Shown here: one piece after another, positions 11,451 through 22,782 of the stretch
Layout of the letters: each line of letters opens with the position of its first letter
How positions within the stretch are numbered: position 1 is the stretch's first letter
Translations under genes and position numbers: made by a program
Source: Amphirosellinia nigrospora
Taxonomy: Eukaryota > Ascomycota > Sordariomycetes > Xylariales > Xylariaceae
Length of the DNA stretch: 64,000 nucleotides
Reading direction: 5' to 3'
Assembly: GCA_004123355.1 (NCBI GenBank)
Contig: SCHM01000004.1
Coordinates: 3,504,316 to 3,568,315, forward strand
The notes under the pieces: model-generated
What the model saw: only the letters and a program-made list of their open reading frames with translations
What the model was told of the DNA's origin: nothing
Databases searched by the model: none

Positions 11451-13235
11451 CTACCTACCCCCTTCTCTCACATCTTTCATCTGGCAAATCAAAGGCTTGC
11501 GATGCCAGAGGACGGTGGCCTGCTGATCTCTCCAATCGAGCCCCACGTCCGACGAGATGTCGAAGTTGAATATCAGCTTCGCCAGTAACAAGCGCATCTC
11601 GTGCCAGGCCATATTTATGCCGATGCAGTTCCTAGGCCCGACCGAGAACGGCTGATGAGCTTCACGGATATCATTCTTATATTTAGGGTCGCCCAGCCAG
11701 CGTTCCGGTACGAAGTCGTTCGGATCCCTATCATGTATTAGTAAGTAGTTCGTCGTTGTTTCTCCTTCCTATAAAAAAGCCCCTTTCTCCCCGCCTATAG
11801 GAATAGAAAGAGTAGCATGGGAACTTATTCGGACGCACTTGAAATTTGCTGACGAGCGATACGCCGCTGTCTGGTGCACCGAGACGCGAGTCCCCCTGGC
11901 ACCCATTTACCCATAATGGCGTTTCCGCCCTCGGCTACCTCGCGAGGAAGGGCCGAGGGTTGTGGCGGGTAGACACGCAGGGCTTCGCGTATGCCTATTA
12001 AACGTAAGAACATTAGTTACGAAGCCTATTACCCGCTCAAGTCTCCTGGTTTATTTACAAGCATTTAGGTACTCCAGTTTGGTAAGAGCTTCAAATGTGA
12101 TATCTTCATTTGAGCTAAATGCCCCGCGGACTTCGTCGACTAGGATCTTCATCTTCTCTGGGTTTTGACGAGGTAATATGTTAAACCCGTAAGCAGAGAG
12201 GCTAGTTGGGAGTGTTAGCAATGCTTTTCATAACTATTCCGCTACGATTCAAGAACTTACATGACGTCTCAGTCCCTGCCACCATGAATAACTCGGCATT
12301 CGCATAGATCTCGCCAATGGTGAGGACTTCGGAATTCTCAACCAGGTTCCAGAGATCGGCTGATCTGATCCTACCTTTAGCCGCTTATCGACGCGAGTCT
12401 TCGTGTGGTTGAAGTGGTCTAAACGCATCTTTTTGAAGAAGCTCGGTTCAAAGAGTCGAAACATATTCCTAGTGAGAAAATAAAACTCGATTAGATGCGT
12501 CGCAGGCAGACCTAGAGGCATGATTAATTACGAGGTACACTCTATAGCCACATGGGTTGCGTAGAACCTACTTTTACGACCTTGAGTACCATTGCTACCC
12601 ATTCCGAATACTGATTGTTCTCGAGCATCCCCAGGGGTTCGCCGAACGTGAACTCGGCCATGATGTCAAATGTCGTGAAGTCGAAAAGTTCAGTCATGTT
12701 GGGAGTACCGCTCTTACGGGCCCGCGCGACATGAGATCGGCGTATTTTGAAAGAGGCTCCTGTTTTCTCAACGACTGCTCCGAAAACGCAGGCGAGAACA
12801 CACGTCGGACGGTAGCATGATGAACTGGGTCAGGCTCGGTGACCATGTGCTGGAAACCGTCGGCGGATTGTGTTCGGAGTTTGAGTTCTTTTCCATTTTC
12901 CCTCCCACCCTTTGGAGCGATACAGATGTCTCGCCAGGCCTGGGCATCAGTATAGCTGAGGTCGTCGGGGCCGAACCTTACGGTAGGCCCGTATGTTTCA
13001 TGTTGTCTCATCATCCATTTCACTTGATTGCCGCTGACATAGGCAATCCAGTACGGAATCCGGGTAATCGCCGAGAGTCGGGACCTGGATACTCTCGAAG
13101 CGGATGAAGATATAGGGCGTATAGTGAATATGCTATCACATACAGCATCCCTATGAATATGAAAGCTTTGGGAATAGTCGTAATGGCCGAAGCTGTTTCT
13201 TGGGCGCCCCCATGGGATTCCTGAATGGACGCCAT
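11451..13235 (-). CDS. Cytochrome P450 monooxygenase
   Basis: Membrane-anchored haem-thiolate monooxygenase. From the chosen start MASIQESHGG (13235) a hydrophobic anchor follows (FIFIGMLYVIAYSLYALYL), then the Pro hinge LREYPGP. Further signatures are the WRDI/C-helix area, VRRVFSPAFSEQSLR, the I-helix MVAGTETS (near 12260), K-helix EALRVYPP (ExxR, near 11990), PERW (near 11720) and the haem loop PFSVGPRNCIG with the Cys ligand near 11630. The stop is at 11451-11453. Introns are evident after VLKVVK, after the I-helix (donor GTAAGTTC), after EYLNACK and before the PERW exon. Frame changes not explained by introns occur near 13060, 12715 and 12355, and the first fits a missing C in GGTCCC. 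The overall pattern resembles the isotrichodermin C-15 hydroxylase-like group, but substrate is unknown. Probably a tailoring enzyme with the neighbouring oxygenase. Confidence 0.9.
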
Positions 13236-14828
13236 AGTTTTGCTAGAGTCAGTCACCATTCGTGAAGTGGGGTAATGGTGAAGAATTGAGTGGGAATTGG
13301 TCATTTCCATTTCAATTTCTTCTATACCTAATGTGTCGAACCAGGGCTTCTTTCTTACACGGTCTGACATCAGTATACAAGCCAGCATCTGTCGGCCCTA
13401 ACCAATCAGCTTTGGTTTCCTGTCTAGGTGAGCTGAGGACTCGTTAAACAGAGCAGCAGTTCAGCTAAGCGGAAACATACACCATGACCCCCGGCTCCCT
13501 TAAGCCAACTCAACTCGGGACTCTTCATAGCATTTGAACGCCGCATGATGTAGCCACACTTTCGTGATCCTCAGATTCGTGCTAATATAGTCTTCTCTAC
13601 AGTATATCCAAGAGCAATCCCATTGTCATGCCAAGATTTCATCGCGATGATCCCTCGTAAGCGAGCTCCCCCTGGCTATTAGAGACCAATGGCAAGCAAG
13701 CACCGACCACAGTTCAAGACATATGCTTATGCCTTCGAGGCTTAGTACTCATTAAAACAAGATCTATCATCGGGTTACAGATATATAGACTTAGCCGAGC
13801 ACAGTCCACAGCCTCTATCTACACGGGATCACGCAACACTACATAAGCAGATATCTATGCGCTGAACAAGACAAGTTATAGTATAGCCAAGGCTCGATTG
13901 TGTGAAGATGAGTAGTGTGATGAGCCATTAAGTCGAGCCCGGTGCTAAATTGACAAAGCAATGTGTGATCAGGGAATAGCTAGAGTTGAGGTAGTGATAC
14001 CAAGTAGCCTAAAGACAGAGGACTAGTAGTGTTACACGTATCTCGCCTACGGCTTCAGCCCTCGCTAATCTGTACCATTTTGAGCTATATTGGCTAAACA
14101 GGCCAACGGAGGTTCGTTGGGGTAGTTTGATATTTGTGTATATAATGGCTAGTTAGGTCCCGAGTTCTCTGCTGGGGAATCTAGAGAGTAAGAGGTCCTT
14201 TGACGCCATAGCCATTAGATTTGAAAAGATGAAGCTATCCCCAGGCCCTCAATCAGAGCCCTTGTAATAAGTAGAAAAACGAGTCAAACCCGGAGAAAAG
14301 AGCCGTGAGGGGCGAATAGACACGAAGACTTGATAGAACTAGCTTTTTACTGCTACAGTGTTACTCTCGATGTGCTAGAGTTAAGTAGCCGAGTGATGAA
14401 TTTGAGTGATCGCGAATATTACAAACCTGATTCAAGGAGAAAGGTACTCTAGTAACAATATTGTATCACGAAGAAAATTTCTTTTTTACCAGCGCGGAAG
14501 TTGGATATTTTTATAGCATTGAAGATCCCAAGAATGGAATTTTCCTTGTTGTTCACAACTCCAGCTCCCAATCCAAGGTGAACGCCTATTTCAACTCCTA
14601 TTACCGCCCTGTTAACTAAAAATACTAGGAAAAGGTCCACTTCATGTATCTCGTCAGAACATCGTAACTTCATCCCGCGATCAATCAACTAGATTGATTT
14701 TATAAGCTGTCCTCCGCAAAGACATGATCCTCTAGTTGCGCTAGATCCCAGAGCTCATTAATATCGGCTCAGTCGAATTGAGATCATGTACCCGCGAAGG
14801 GAGTTGCGCCGGCAGGCGTAAATATACC
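13236..14828. other. Gene-poor intergenic
   Basis: No gene supported. An open minus-strand frame at 14449-14688 (79 codons, containing GVEIGVHLGLGAGVVNN) is repetitive-looking and matches nothing I can name. Stretches around 13900-14450 look like decayed repeat DNA, but no ends, duplications or coding parts could be identified. Confidence 0.35.
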
Positions 14829-15610
14829 TTATCGTCGCGGCCGCAGCTGACCAAGACAGATTCGGGGAACGCAAGGGGGTTTTCCTTGGATAGGGGGGAT
14901 CTGCTCGAGCGCGTACCAGCGATTGCACTCCTCCCAGAAGGCCTGACTTCTAACCACCCTGCGGAGTTCCCGCCCTAGATTCCACCAAAACTCAAATTTA
15001 TCGTCTTCGAACATGCCCCACGGGACATACCGTATAGGCCGAACGTAGACTGGCGGGCCTTATCCTCCGCGACATCGTCTTCGAACATGTCCCCAGGGGA
15101 CATAAAGTATAGGCCGAGCGTAAGCTGGCGGGCCATATGCTCCGCGACATCGTCCTCAGCATCGTCCGAGATTATGATGATCTTCTTGATTTTGCGAAGC
15201 CGGCTATAGACGAGCATGGCGGTTTCAATCAGTCTCTCCTGAGTGGAGAGAGACACCCAGTGGATGGCAACTGTTTTCGTGTCTGCGACTTGCTGGAGTG
15301 GCGCGGTCTGGCGGAGCCCGAGCTGCTCCAAAGCTTCGTAGCCGAAGTAGACGATCTCCTCTTGCCTGATGGGACTCGGGGGAAGGCATAGGCCACCAAT
15401 TCTGCTCTCTTTGGGGGGATTGTCGATAGTATTAGGCTGGACGTTCTGTTTTTGTAGAAGCAAGCTTTTGTCGCTGTGCTTGTCTTCAGCAGACAATTTA
15501 ACGCAGATGAGTTTCTGCCTAATGGTGTTGCGTCCATTCTCCTGAGGAGTCGTCGGATAGGTTTCATCCCATGGGTGGGAGCTTATACCGGAGGAAGCCA
15601 TCCCATTCAT
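14829..15610 (-). CDS. 2EXR-like protein with tandem duplication
   Basis: Likely a fungal 2EXR-type protein of unknown function. The first about 140 residues include TKTVAIHWVSLSTQERLIE and MLVYSRLRKIKKIIIISDD, a pattern typical of the second half of 2EXR domains (aliphatic strand, helix, then strand plus acidic turn). Next comes a 25-residue unit repeated twice in frame (DDVAEHMARQLTLGLYFMSP and DDVAEDKARQSTFGLYGMSR). The end, KFEFWWNLGRELRRVVRSQ and FWEECNRWYALEQI, lies in a frame shifted by one base relative to the main frame, because the promoter-distal repeat copy is 74 rather than 75 nt. An ordinary start is at 15610 or 15601. The F-box-like or LPxELR start seen in the neighbouring gene is absent. 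Function unknown. Confidence 0.55.
15001..15149 (-). repeat. 75-bp in-frame tandem duplication
   Basis: Two adjacent copies, 15001-15074 (74 bp) and 15075-15149 (75 bp), are about 85-90% alike. Both begin TCGTCTTCGAACATG on the plus strand and end CTCCGCGACA. A third partial match (TCGTC.TC) follows at 15150. The unit encodes 25 residues inside the 2EXR-like gene. The one-base length difference sits in the CATGCCCCACGGG versus CATGTCCCCAGGGG segment and shifts the frame. Confidence 0.9.
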
Positions 15611-16440
15611 CTAAGAAAGTGTGAGAAAGTAAGTAATAAGGCAAGAGAACCTCTCCCACTCTGCCTGGTATAGATAAAAATTTACTGGAAATAAGGTAAG
15701 AAGAAATTTATAGAATTACTGCGGAGTGAATATTATAACACTGAGCTGCAGAGGTGATAACTAAGGAGAGAGAATAAAAACCAAAGAGATTTTGCGGGTT
15801 GGCAATTTTAAGTGCCAACACGCCGTGGCCGCCACCGGTCGCAAGGACGCAACACCTTGAGGGACGCGTGTCTGCCAGACGTTTAAGTTTTAGATAATGA
15901 GCTAGTATACGCGTTCTTGGATTGATATATACACAGAGGCCTCTTTTCCTTTTTAGGCTTCAGAATAAGTACGAGAAATGAGAAAGTTTATTGAACTTTC
16001 TTTGCCGATATATGAGTCCTTGATATTGCTAATATCGGAGGCTGTTATAGGCGTTGCCTTCGCATCGGCCCAGCCCTACCTGACACCTATGTTTTTGGAT
16101 ATGGCCCCAGGTATAGTAATGGGCTGAATTAAGCACTTCAAAGCCTGGGTCATGTGCTAACGGCATTGCTTAGTCCGCCATAATGGAGTGCCCTTCTGCA
16201 ATTGGAGACTCGGGTGCTTAGACTCGCATGAGTGACTTAGAGCACGATTCTTGCAATTCAAACTAGGTCGCCACTCAATATCATATTGATCGCCATTTAG
16301 AGCTAGTTTCTATTGTCAGGGGTAATTTCCGTAGCCGAACCCGGTGTAAATCCAAGTTAGCGTAGCCGTCTCTAACTTGGGGGGTTCATACAACCGGTAG
16401 CTGAAAATCGACCATTCTCCGCCACTGTCTGCACGATTTC
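15611..16440. other. Intergenic with a short inverted repeat
   Basis: No gene seen. A perfect 9-bp inverted repeat CCAAGTTAG...CTAACTTGG with an 11-nt loop lies at 16352-16380, about 60 bp downstream of the following minus-strand 2EXR gene. It could form a hairpin in that gene's 3' region. Confidence 0.5.
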
Positions 16441-17487
16441 TCAAACATTCATCTTCAAATCTCGGACTTGGTGACCTCGTGGTTGAGGGTCACGATAGCA
16501 TGATTTCGATACGCGCGAGGACGTCAACAGTTTCTCAGCTTTCTGAGCTTCGGGGTCGTATCGAACCAGCTTCGTCTGATAGGGTCTGCGCAACCAGTAG
16601 TTCTCAAGGTTAAAGTTAACATTAAATCGATAATGATATGCTTCCCAAAAGTCATGATGGTCCCAAGGGACAGTTGTGCGGTTTGGCTGACTAAAGGTCA
16701 AATTGAACGCAGAACGTTGATACACCACCAATATGATCGCCTCAAGGTTCGCAAACTTAGAAAGGTGCCCGAGGAGTCGCTCCATATTTTGTTTCGTTCG
16801 TACAGCCTTGTGAAAGAGACGAAGGTGTAGCCCGGTGTGCAAACCCCACTGTAACGCCCGGGGTCAGTGATGGTTTTCCGAACGGAACTTCCAGGATATA
16901 AGTTTTGCCCAAAAAGGGTTCCCCAGACAACCATCTCAAGCGACAAAAAGAAGATAAGGATTGACCCTGGAAGTACTTACTGATGTGCCTAATGCTATCC
17001 TGGAGGCGCTGCGTCTGACAGACTCGATCTGGCTCAACAGGCGGATAACCTTGAGAAGTCGTCTGACTTGGAGGTACGAGTCAAGAAGGAGGATATCGCG
17101 CTCAAGATTTATATGTTTAACAACTCCAGAAAACGCGAGGGGTTTGTAATAGCGAAGCACTGCCTGTCGAGAATCCCGGCACACCCGGGATAGTGAAGGA
17201 GGAGGTTCATTCCGAATATCGGCGAACATAAGTTTGGCACTTGGCCCGGCTTGTGACGGAATGGAACATGGTGAATCTAGTACTTCGTAAATTCGAGCTT
17301 CCGGGAAGGTATATTGCCACTGCAATGGTTGAAAGTTACCTCATTAGCGGATCAATCGAATATAGATAATCACAGATACGAAAAAATATCACGGACGATG
17401 AAGTTTGACTGCTTGACTTACGATTTGATCTCGGAGTTCCTGAGGTAGTCTGGAGAACTGGGGGAAGCTATTCGCGACACTCGCCAT
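16441..17487 (-). CDS. 2EXR domain protein
   Basis: Fungal 2EXR-domain protein, family function unknown. Exon 1 (17422-17487) encodes MASVANSFPQFSRLPQELRD, which contains the family's LPxELRxxIW start. A 102-nt intron (17320-17421, donor GTAAGT) precedes WQYTFPEARIYEV, followed by the characteristic PPPSLSRVCRDSRQ and YYKPLAF segments. A second intron (donor GTAAGTACTT, acceptor CTTGAG near 16940) removes the premature end after RIALGTS. The C-terminal half begins near 16842 (MHTGLHLRLFHKAV) and includes KFANLEAIILVVYQ and FWEAYHYRFNVNFN. One frame change remains near 16850. Length about 300 residues is ordinary for the family. The adjacent 2EXR-like gene at 14829-15610 is on the same strand and may be a diverged paralogue. 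Confidence 0.8.
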
Positions 17488-20400
17488 TCTATCCACGCGC
17501 AACTTTGGACGGATTCTCAACCCCTATTCGGTTTAACGACGTATAACGAGAATCTCGAGACTGGGTTTCGAGTGTTAGTGAACTTGGCCGTTCCACGGGG
17601 AACGATGATAGAAAAGATGCATACACGACCTGTCCTTAACAGAAGTTGCGAACCTTCCAGTTACCATTAGCTCAGTCATTTACTCTTATGTATCTTTAAT
17701 ACTCTACACTCACATGCGGAACTTGAAAATTTGAGCACAACGTGCCTGATAAATGGTTAGCTACAGGTAATCTCGCAAACAGGGCATGGCACAGCTGACC
17801 TGGGTGGTGCCGGGATAACGTACTTTAGAGCTTGCTGAGAACGGCTGTTTCGATAATAGGTGCTAACAAAGACTTCGTTTCTGGGGAAAGCGTAGTCGCG
17901 AGAATAATATTAAAAGGAACAGGGCGAGGTGGTGAAGCTAGTCATGACAGGATGATCTAATACACCCAGGGTCAAACTCTCACGGGAACTGAGACCTTAC
18001 GATAAGCCGCTAATCCAGTCCCAACAACAGAACGCTCTGATATATGTTTGGGTTCCGTGCTTCCCGCCAGTCAATGTAGATAGAAATACGTCTAGGCGAA
18101 TCCAGAATGATAGCGACAAGCCCCCACCTTTGATACTTCAGACGTGTGACTAGGGGATGCACAAGATCCAGTATTCTTTTCCTACCATATGCCTCTACAA
18201 GTAGGTGATAGGAAAGAAAATTGATAACGAAGCAGGATGTTCAAGTGAAATCATGTATTGATGATTAGTTGGAATGTAAGAATTTTGCAAAGCACATGAG
18301 AGAAACACTTGAATAGCGGAAGAGGGATGGTGACCCCCAAATAAGCAGCGAACTGAGGGTCACATAAGACGGAACCATAATGGCCAGCTTATTATATAGT
18401 AGACCACGAAATGTCTGAACATGTCATATCAAGAAGTAGGGGCATAAGATGAAATGATTCGCACAAGGGTTGGCCAGTCTCGCCTACCCACGAAACACTG
18501 TAGATCTAAAGTCGTCGCCCGACAAGCAGGATCTTCCCAAGGAAATGTCGGTTGGGAAAATAGTCAGAGTATTCAGTGCATAGAATATTTGTCAGAGAAT
18601 AGCGTAATTACGAACGCTCTTGATGCTAGTCGACAGATCGCCACGGCACAACAGAAATCTTCCAGAAGCGAAACACAGCTTGGAGTGCCTCTCGTCTTGG
18701 TTGTGGTACCCATCTGCGGCCATATGCAGCAGCCTCGGAGAATAGAAGCCTGGAAATGGAGATTAGCTCCTCGAGCGGGACCAACAGTTCTGCAAGTCAA
18801 CTCGAACTAACACTAGACTACTGTCCACACGTCACATACACTATCACGGTGGTTGGCATTTTCGGCGTGTTTGGCATGTTTGGCACGGCTCCCAAAATGG
18901 GGACCACGCGGGGAATAACGCCAATGCAACTCCAAGTGTTCTATTTTAAGGAAATATGTATAATGCCGGTGGATAATGCGGCATCGGGGCAGGCAAGTAG
19001 ACCAAACAGGGCGAGCTCCGCTGTCCATCTTGTAGAGTGCTTTCTTTACCTACCCTATCTGTATATCTTATTGAGGTTCGACAGGGTGACTCCTAGGAAA
19101 CTGGTCTGTGTTAGAGAGCTGGCCCTGTGTATGTGTCACGCTGCCTAATTTATTCCACACTTTGGTCGCGGTTGGCGCAGCTGACGTAGTTCTGGATAAC
19201 CGCTATAAGAACCTACCTACCTTGGCCACATCTGACAGCTTGTCTGGGATGTATGCGGACAACTATATGTAAGCGGTTGGCGACGTTACATGCAACTAAG
19301 AGCACACGTAGCCTTTGAAGGTGCCAATGAGGAGACTATCAGTATGCCCCACGAAACCGGTCGCGATGACGGTTGTCAGGCCTTCTCATAAATCCCCCCA
19401 AGAACCGACGATGAGGAGGCATCACCTAACCCTGCCTTCGATTTTGTTTCCGACACGGATAGACGGTGTGGGGATACCTACCATAGACGGAAGAAGTGAT
19501 GGAATGGCTAGGGAAGCACCTGGTAACGTGGCTCCGAGTGGGCGGGGATATTAATTCATGTCGGTTCCGGGTTGTCGAAGTGTCTCGAAGATTGCTCATC
19601 ATTTGTTAAGAAGCGTTCTATAACTTGTCACAATCATGGTCCCCGTTTCAAGATCGCGTCAGATAAGTGCGATGCGAACCGGGAAAAACAGTATTGCTTG
19701 GACGATCGACGCCCCGAAGTCGGGGAGAAACGGAAGACAATAATAATGAATCCTTTTCTTTCCGATATAGTCTTGATCGTACGACACACCTCGCTTCGAG
19801 AAAACTATCAATCAAAAGCTGGTTTGTCACACGCAGGAGGCTTATTTCATGAGGGTCTCAAAAGTGCCCTACCTAGACTAGAAGAATAAAGGTGGGGTGC
19901 CTAAGCAAAAAACCCCGGCTATTCTAATGTTCCGACACCAATTCAGAGTGAATGTATCTGCCAGCTGACAGCTGATTGCTAGCCATCCGTCAACAGTCCG
20001 ACTACCCACTAGCACCGGCGCGAGTCCAGCATAAAAACTTTGTTTGAAGCTGGAGCCTTCTTCCCCTTCTTTCTTCTTTTTCTTTTCTTTGTGCGGCTGG
20101 CATGACTTCACATTTCCCGTGTTGCTCGAGTCCTTATTTTCCAATGGATATTCCCGTCAAAGAAGAATCGCAGCGTCAGTCATTTGCCACAGAACAATCA
20201 AAATTGCAGGCTGGTAGCCGTTCGCCCACGAAGCGATCCTCTTTTAGCAAGCCTCTAGGTGCTTCCTGGATCGCGGGCAACGTGCCGGACATACTTATGT
20301 ACCCCGTATAAACCTTTCTCGTTTAGTAGCTAGTATTCTTGGGTTTCGTTGAGCTGGTACGATTGGGAAGGGTAAAACCCTGAGTCGGTGGCCTTCGCCA

Positions 20401-20809
20401 GCCCCCAAGGCCAGTTCCCGTGTTTATCTGTACTGTGCCTCTTCCTCCACGTTCCCTAATGCACAACAGCGTGATATATTCTCCGAACTGGGTCGATTTA
20501 GGCATCCAATCGAACCCTGAGCCAGATAATGTACATATCTTTTCTATTTTCGTAGGCTCAGGTTACGTTGGCGAACCGGTGACATGGTGTAACTTACGTA
20601 AATCTCGGTTGTCAACATTTTATAAGCCACAAGGAAGCGGTTACAAGCATCTGGGGATCATTACTGGCCGCACAGGTCCCCGACTCTAAGGTCTATAATG
20701 TTACTTCCGCAAGGTATACCAAGCTCGCCAACCTGAGCTGTTCTTGGGCTAGTCTTAGGACACCGCAAGACGCGGGAGGTAGTGCAGGTATAAATCGCCC
20801 TGCTATTGC
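17488..20809. other. Gene-poor 3.3-kb intergenic
   Basis: No protein-like frame, RNA gene or repeat is supported across this stretch. The short open frames (for example 18454-18810 and 20420-20689) lack conserved motifs, and their composition is not coding-like. A possible promoter for nothing recognisable, ATAAAAACTTTG, is at 20031. This is the longest empty interval in the window. Confidence 0.4.
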
Positions 20810-22120
20810 TCACTCGCCTGGCTCGTCTCCAATCTTCTCCAGCTTTCCCATCTCCCGCTTCTCTCCCGATTCGCCAATAAGGCGCACACGGTCCAATCGC
20901 ACCTTGTCACCGTCACCGTCCCCATCTACTACAAAAATAACGAGGCTGGTAAGATTCTGGAACCGGACGAAACGTAGGGGTAGGTTGGCTGTGCCATTCG
21001 GGTTCCAGTCAGAATCCCCAATCTCAATGGTCTGCGTTGGGTCGATGTCGTCCGCTTCGTCGAAGCCAAGGTTATGCGGACGGTTTGTGAACAGCTTGAT
21101 TGTCTTGGGTCTCATCGGTGCCTCCTCGTCGTCATCGCTGTTCGTAGGGGGTAGGGAGGTAATCTATCCCGAAGGCTAGATTAGCTTGCTATTATATAGC
21201 TAGTATCAGCAGTACTGCACATACCTGAAGTGTGTGGAGCTTCGAAGCAGAATTAAGTGGCACAAATAGCAACAGTTGCTCGTCCGTGTCACTCTCGACC
21301 CAGTCCTTCTCGTCGCCTGTGCTGGGACTCTTGTCTAGAGCAGACGGCTTGCTCTTGACAAAGAGCGTGCGGACGGAAAAGTCCGTGTCTGCATTTAGTA
21401 GCTCTAGCCCGCGCACATCGACCACGTCTGAGATATCAGTGTAGCCTCGAGGCAGGTCAGCTCCTCTCCAAGCCAGGCCGCCCGAGCCCGAGCTGCCGCT
21501 GGCTTCGCCGCCCGACTCAATATCGCTCACCAGTTTCTCTATAAGCGACCGGAGACCCTGAGGATTAGCGCCCTTGACCTTTTCCACAACGGAGCCATCG
21601 CGGAAGAGGATGAAGGTGGGAAGAGCGGTGACAGCGAATTCGGCGCCGAGAGGTCGTTGGGTTTCGGTGTTGATCTTGACGAAGGTGATGACTCCGGGCT
21701 TAGATATTGATTGCGATAACTGTTCATAGATAGGAGCGATCTGCTTGCATGGGCCACACCAGTTTGCGTAGACTAATAGATGGAGCGATAGGTTAGCTGT
21801 CAGAAGTCCAAGACGGGGCGACGGGAACGAGCAGCAGCTCGACTCTCAGACGGGAAAGGGATGCGGGCAGCATCACAGGGCTACGGCGTGCACTGGCTAT
21901 GGCCACGGCCCTGATAATGCCCGAGATGCATGACGGGAGCCGTGACGCTATGGCTATGAAATGGCATGTTTCCTCTTCCAATGGCCACTAATAATAACGG
22001 TGGCGGGTAGTTCGTGTTTTATTTGACTGAGAGCAACTCACAATCTGCGACTACGAGGCGGGACCCCTTCAGCACCGTGCTGAAGTGCTCGGTCGACTCG
22101 ATCTCTATGGGCTTGGCCAT
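20810..22120 (-). CDS. Thioredoxin-like protein with C-terminal PITH domain
   Basis: Orthologue of fission-yeast Txl1 and human TXNL1, a cytosolic thioredoxin that binds the 26S proteasome through its PITH domain. Exon 1 (22042-22120) encodes MAKPIEIESTEHFSTVLKGS. After a 269-nt intron, exon 2 (21225-21772) gives FYANWCGPCKQIAPIYEQ with the CGPC redox centre, the cis-Pro segment VTALPTFILFRDG, a linker and the start of PITH (DVVDVRGLELLNADTDFSVR). After a 61-nt intron, exon 3 (20810-21163) gives the rest of PITH (RPKTIKLFTNRPHNLGFDEA ... TANLPLRFVRFQNLTSL). The three exons sum to 981 nt, 326 residues, with no frame break, which is the usual length of the family. Confidence 0.95.
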
Positions 22121-22782
22121 TTCTGCCGGGGGTTGACCAACAACAAGGACTGGAACGTCGCGAGCGAGGGTAAGAGAAATGGCCACGAGGCGCCTCGTTA
22201 ATTAATCTTGTTTGCCTGTCCAGCCAGGGATGCAAGTCAACGATTATGGGTACCCCTCAAGTGGGGTACTATGTATATTTTATGTCCGTAACCAGTGCGC
22301 CAACCAATCAGGGCTTAGCACTGCGCATTACTACATGTACCCATTAGTAAGTAGATTAGGTACCTAGATCCCTGGTTTCTTTTATTCAACATATAATGGA
22401 GCAGCTTGGAAGTAGAATGGAAGAGTCAAGATTAGAATTATGGGTTTGCCCTAAAGCAATTAATCTATGAGATAGAGAGGAATTTGCGGAATTTGCGGAA
22501 TTTGCTAATCCTTCAGACATGTAGACTACGCTTAATATCACCCTTCTAATAATAACAAACGGCCAGCCAGGAGTACGATATACCTATATTTATATCTAAC
22601 AGACATTGGCAATACGCGCGATCTCATACCCAAGCCCAAGACGCCTAGCCCCCATTTCTGCAAACCTCAACACCGCCGACACCAACCTAGATATGTATTC
22701 TCATTGCCCCGATTGTTATAGCGAACCTTTGTGCTTCCCATCATAGCGGGAGGCAGAGCTCTAATTACCCCTATACCCTCAT
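22121..22782. other. Intergenic with 9-mer tandem repeat
   Basis: Promoter side of the thioredoxin gene and 3' side of the J-domain gene. Three perfect tandem copies of GGAATTTGC lie at 22479-22505. A TAGGTACCTAGA word lies near 22357-22368. No gene seen. Confidence 0.5.

Noticed and set aside
13900-14450. Possible old mobile-element remnant, perhaps related to positions 1-700
   Set aside because: Only a short shared GTGAGGGGC word was seen. No terminal repeats, target duplications or coding parts could be identified, so no element is called.
14449-14688. 79-codon minus frame containing GVEIGVHLGLGAG
   Set aside because: No start context, no introns and no recognisable domain. It may be part of a decayed repeat, but nothing supports a family.
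17488-20809. Several 60-130 codon open frames
   Set aside because: They overlap on both strands, lack motifs and introns, and fit chance frames in non-coding DNA.
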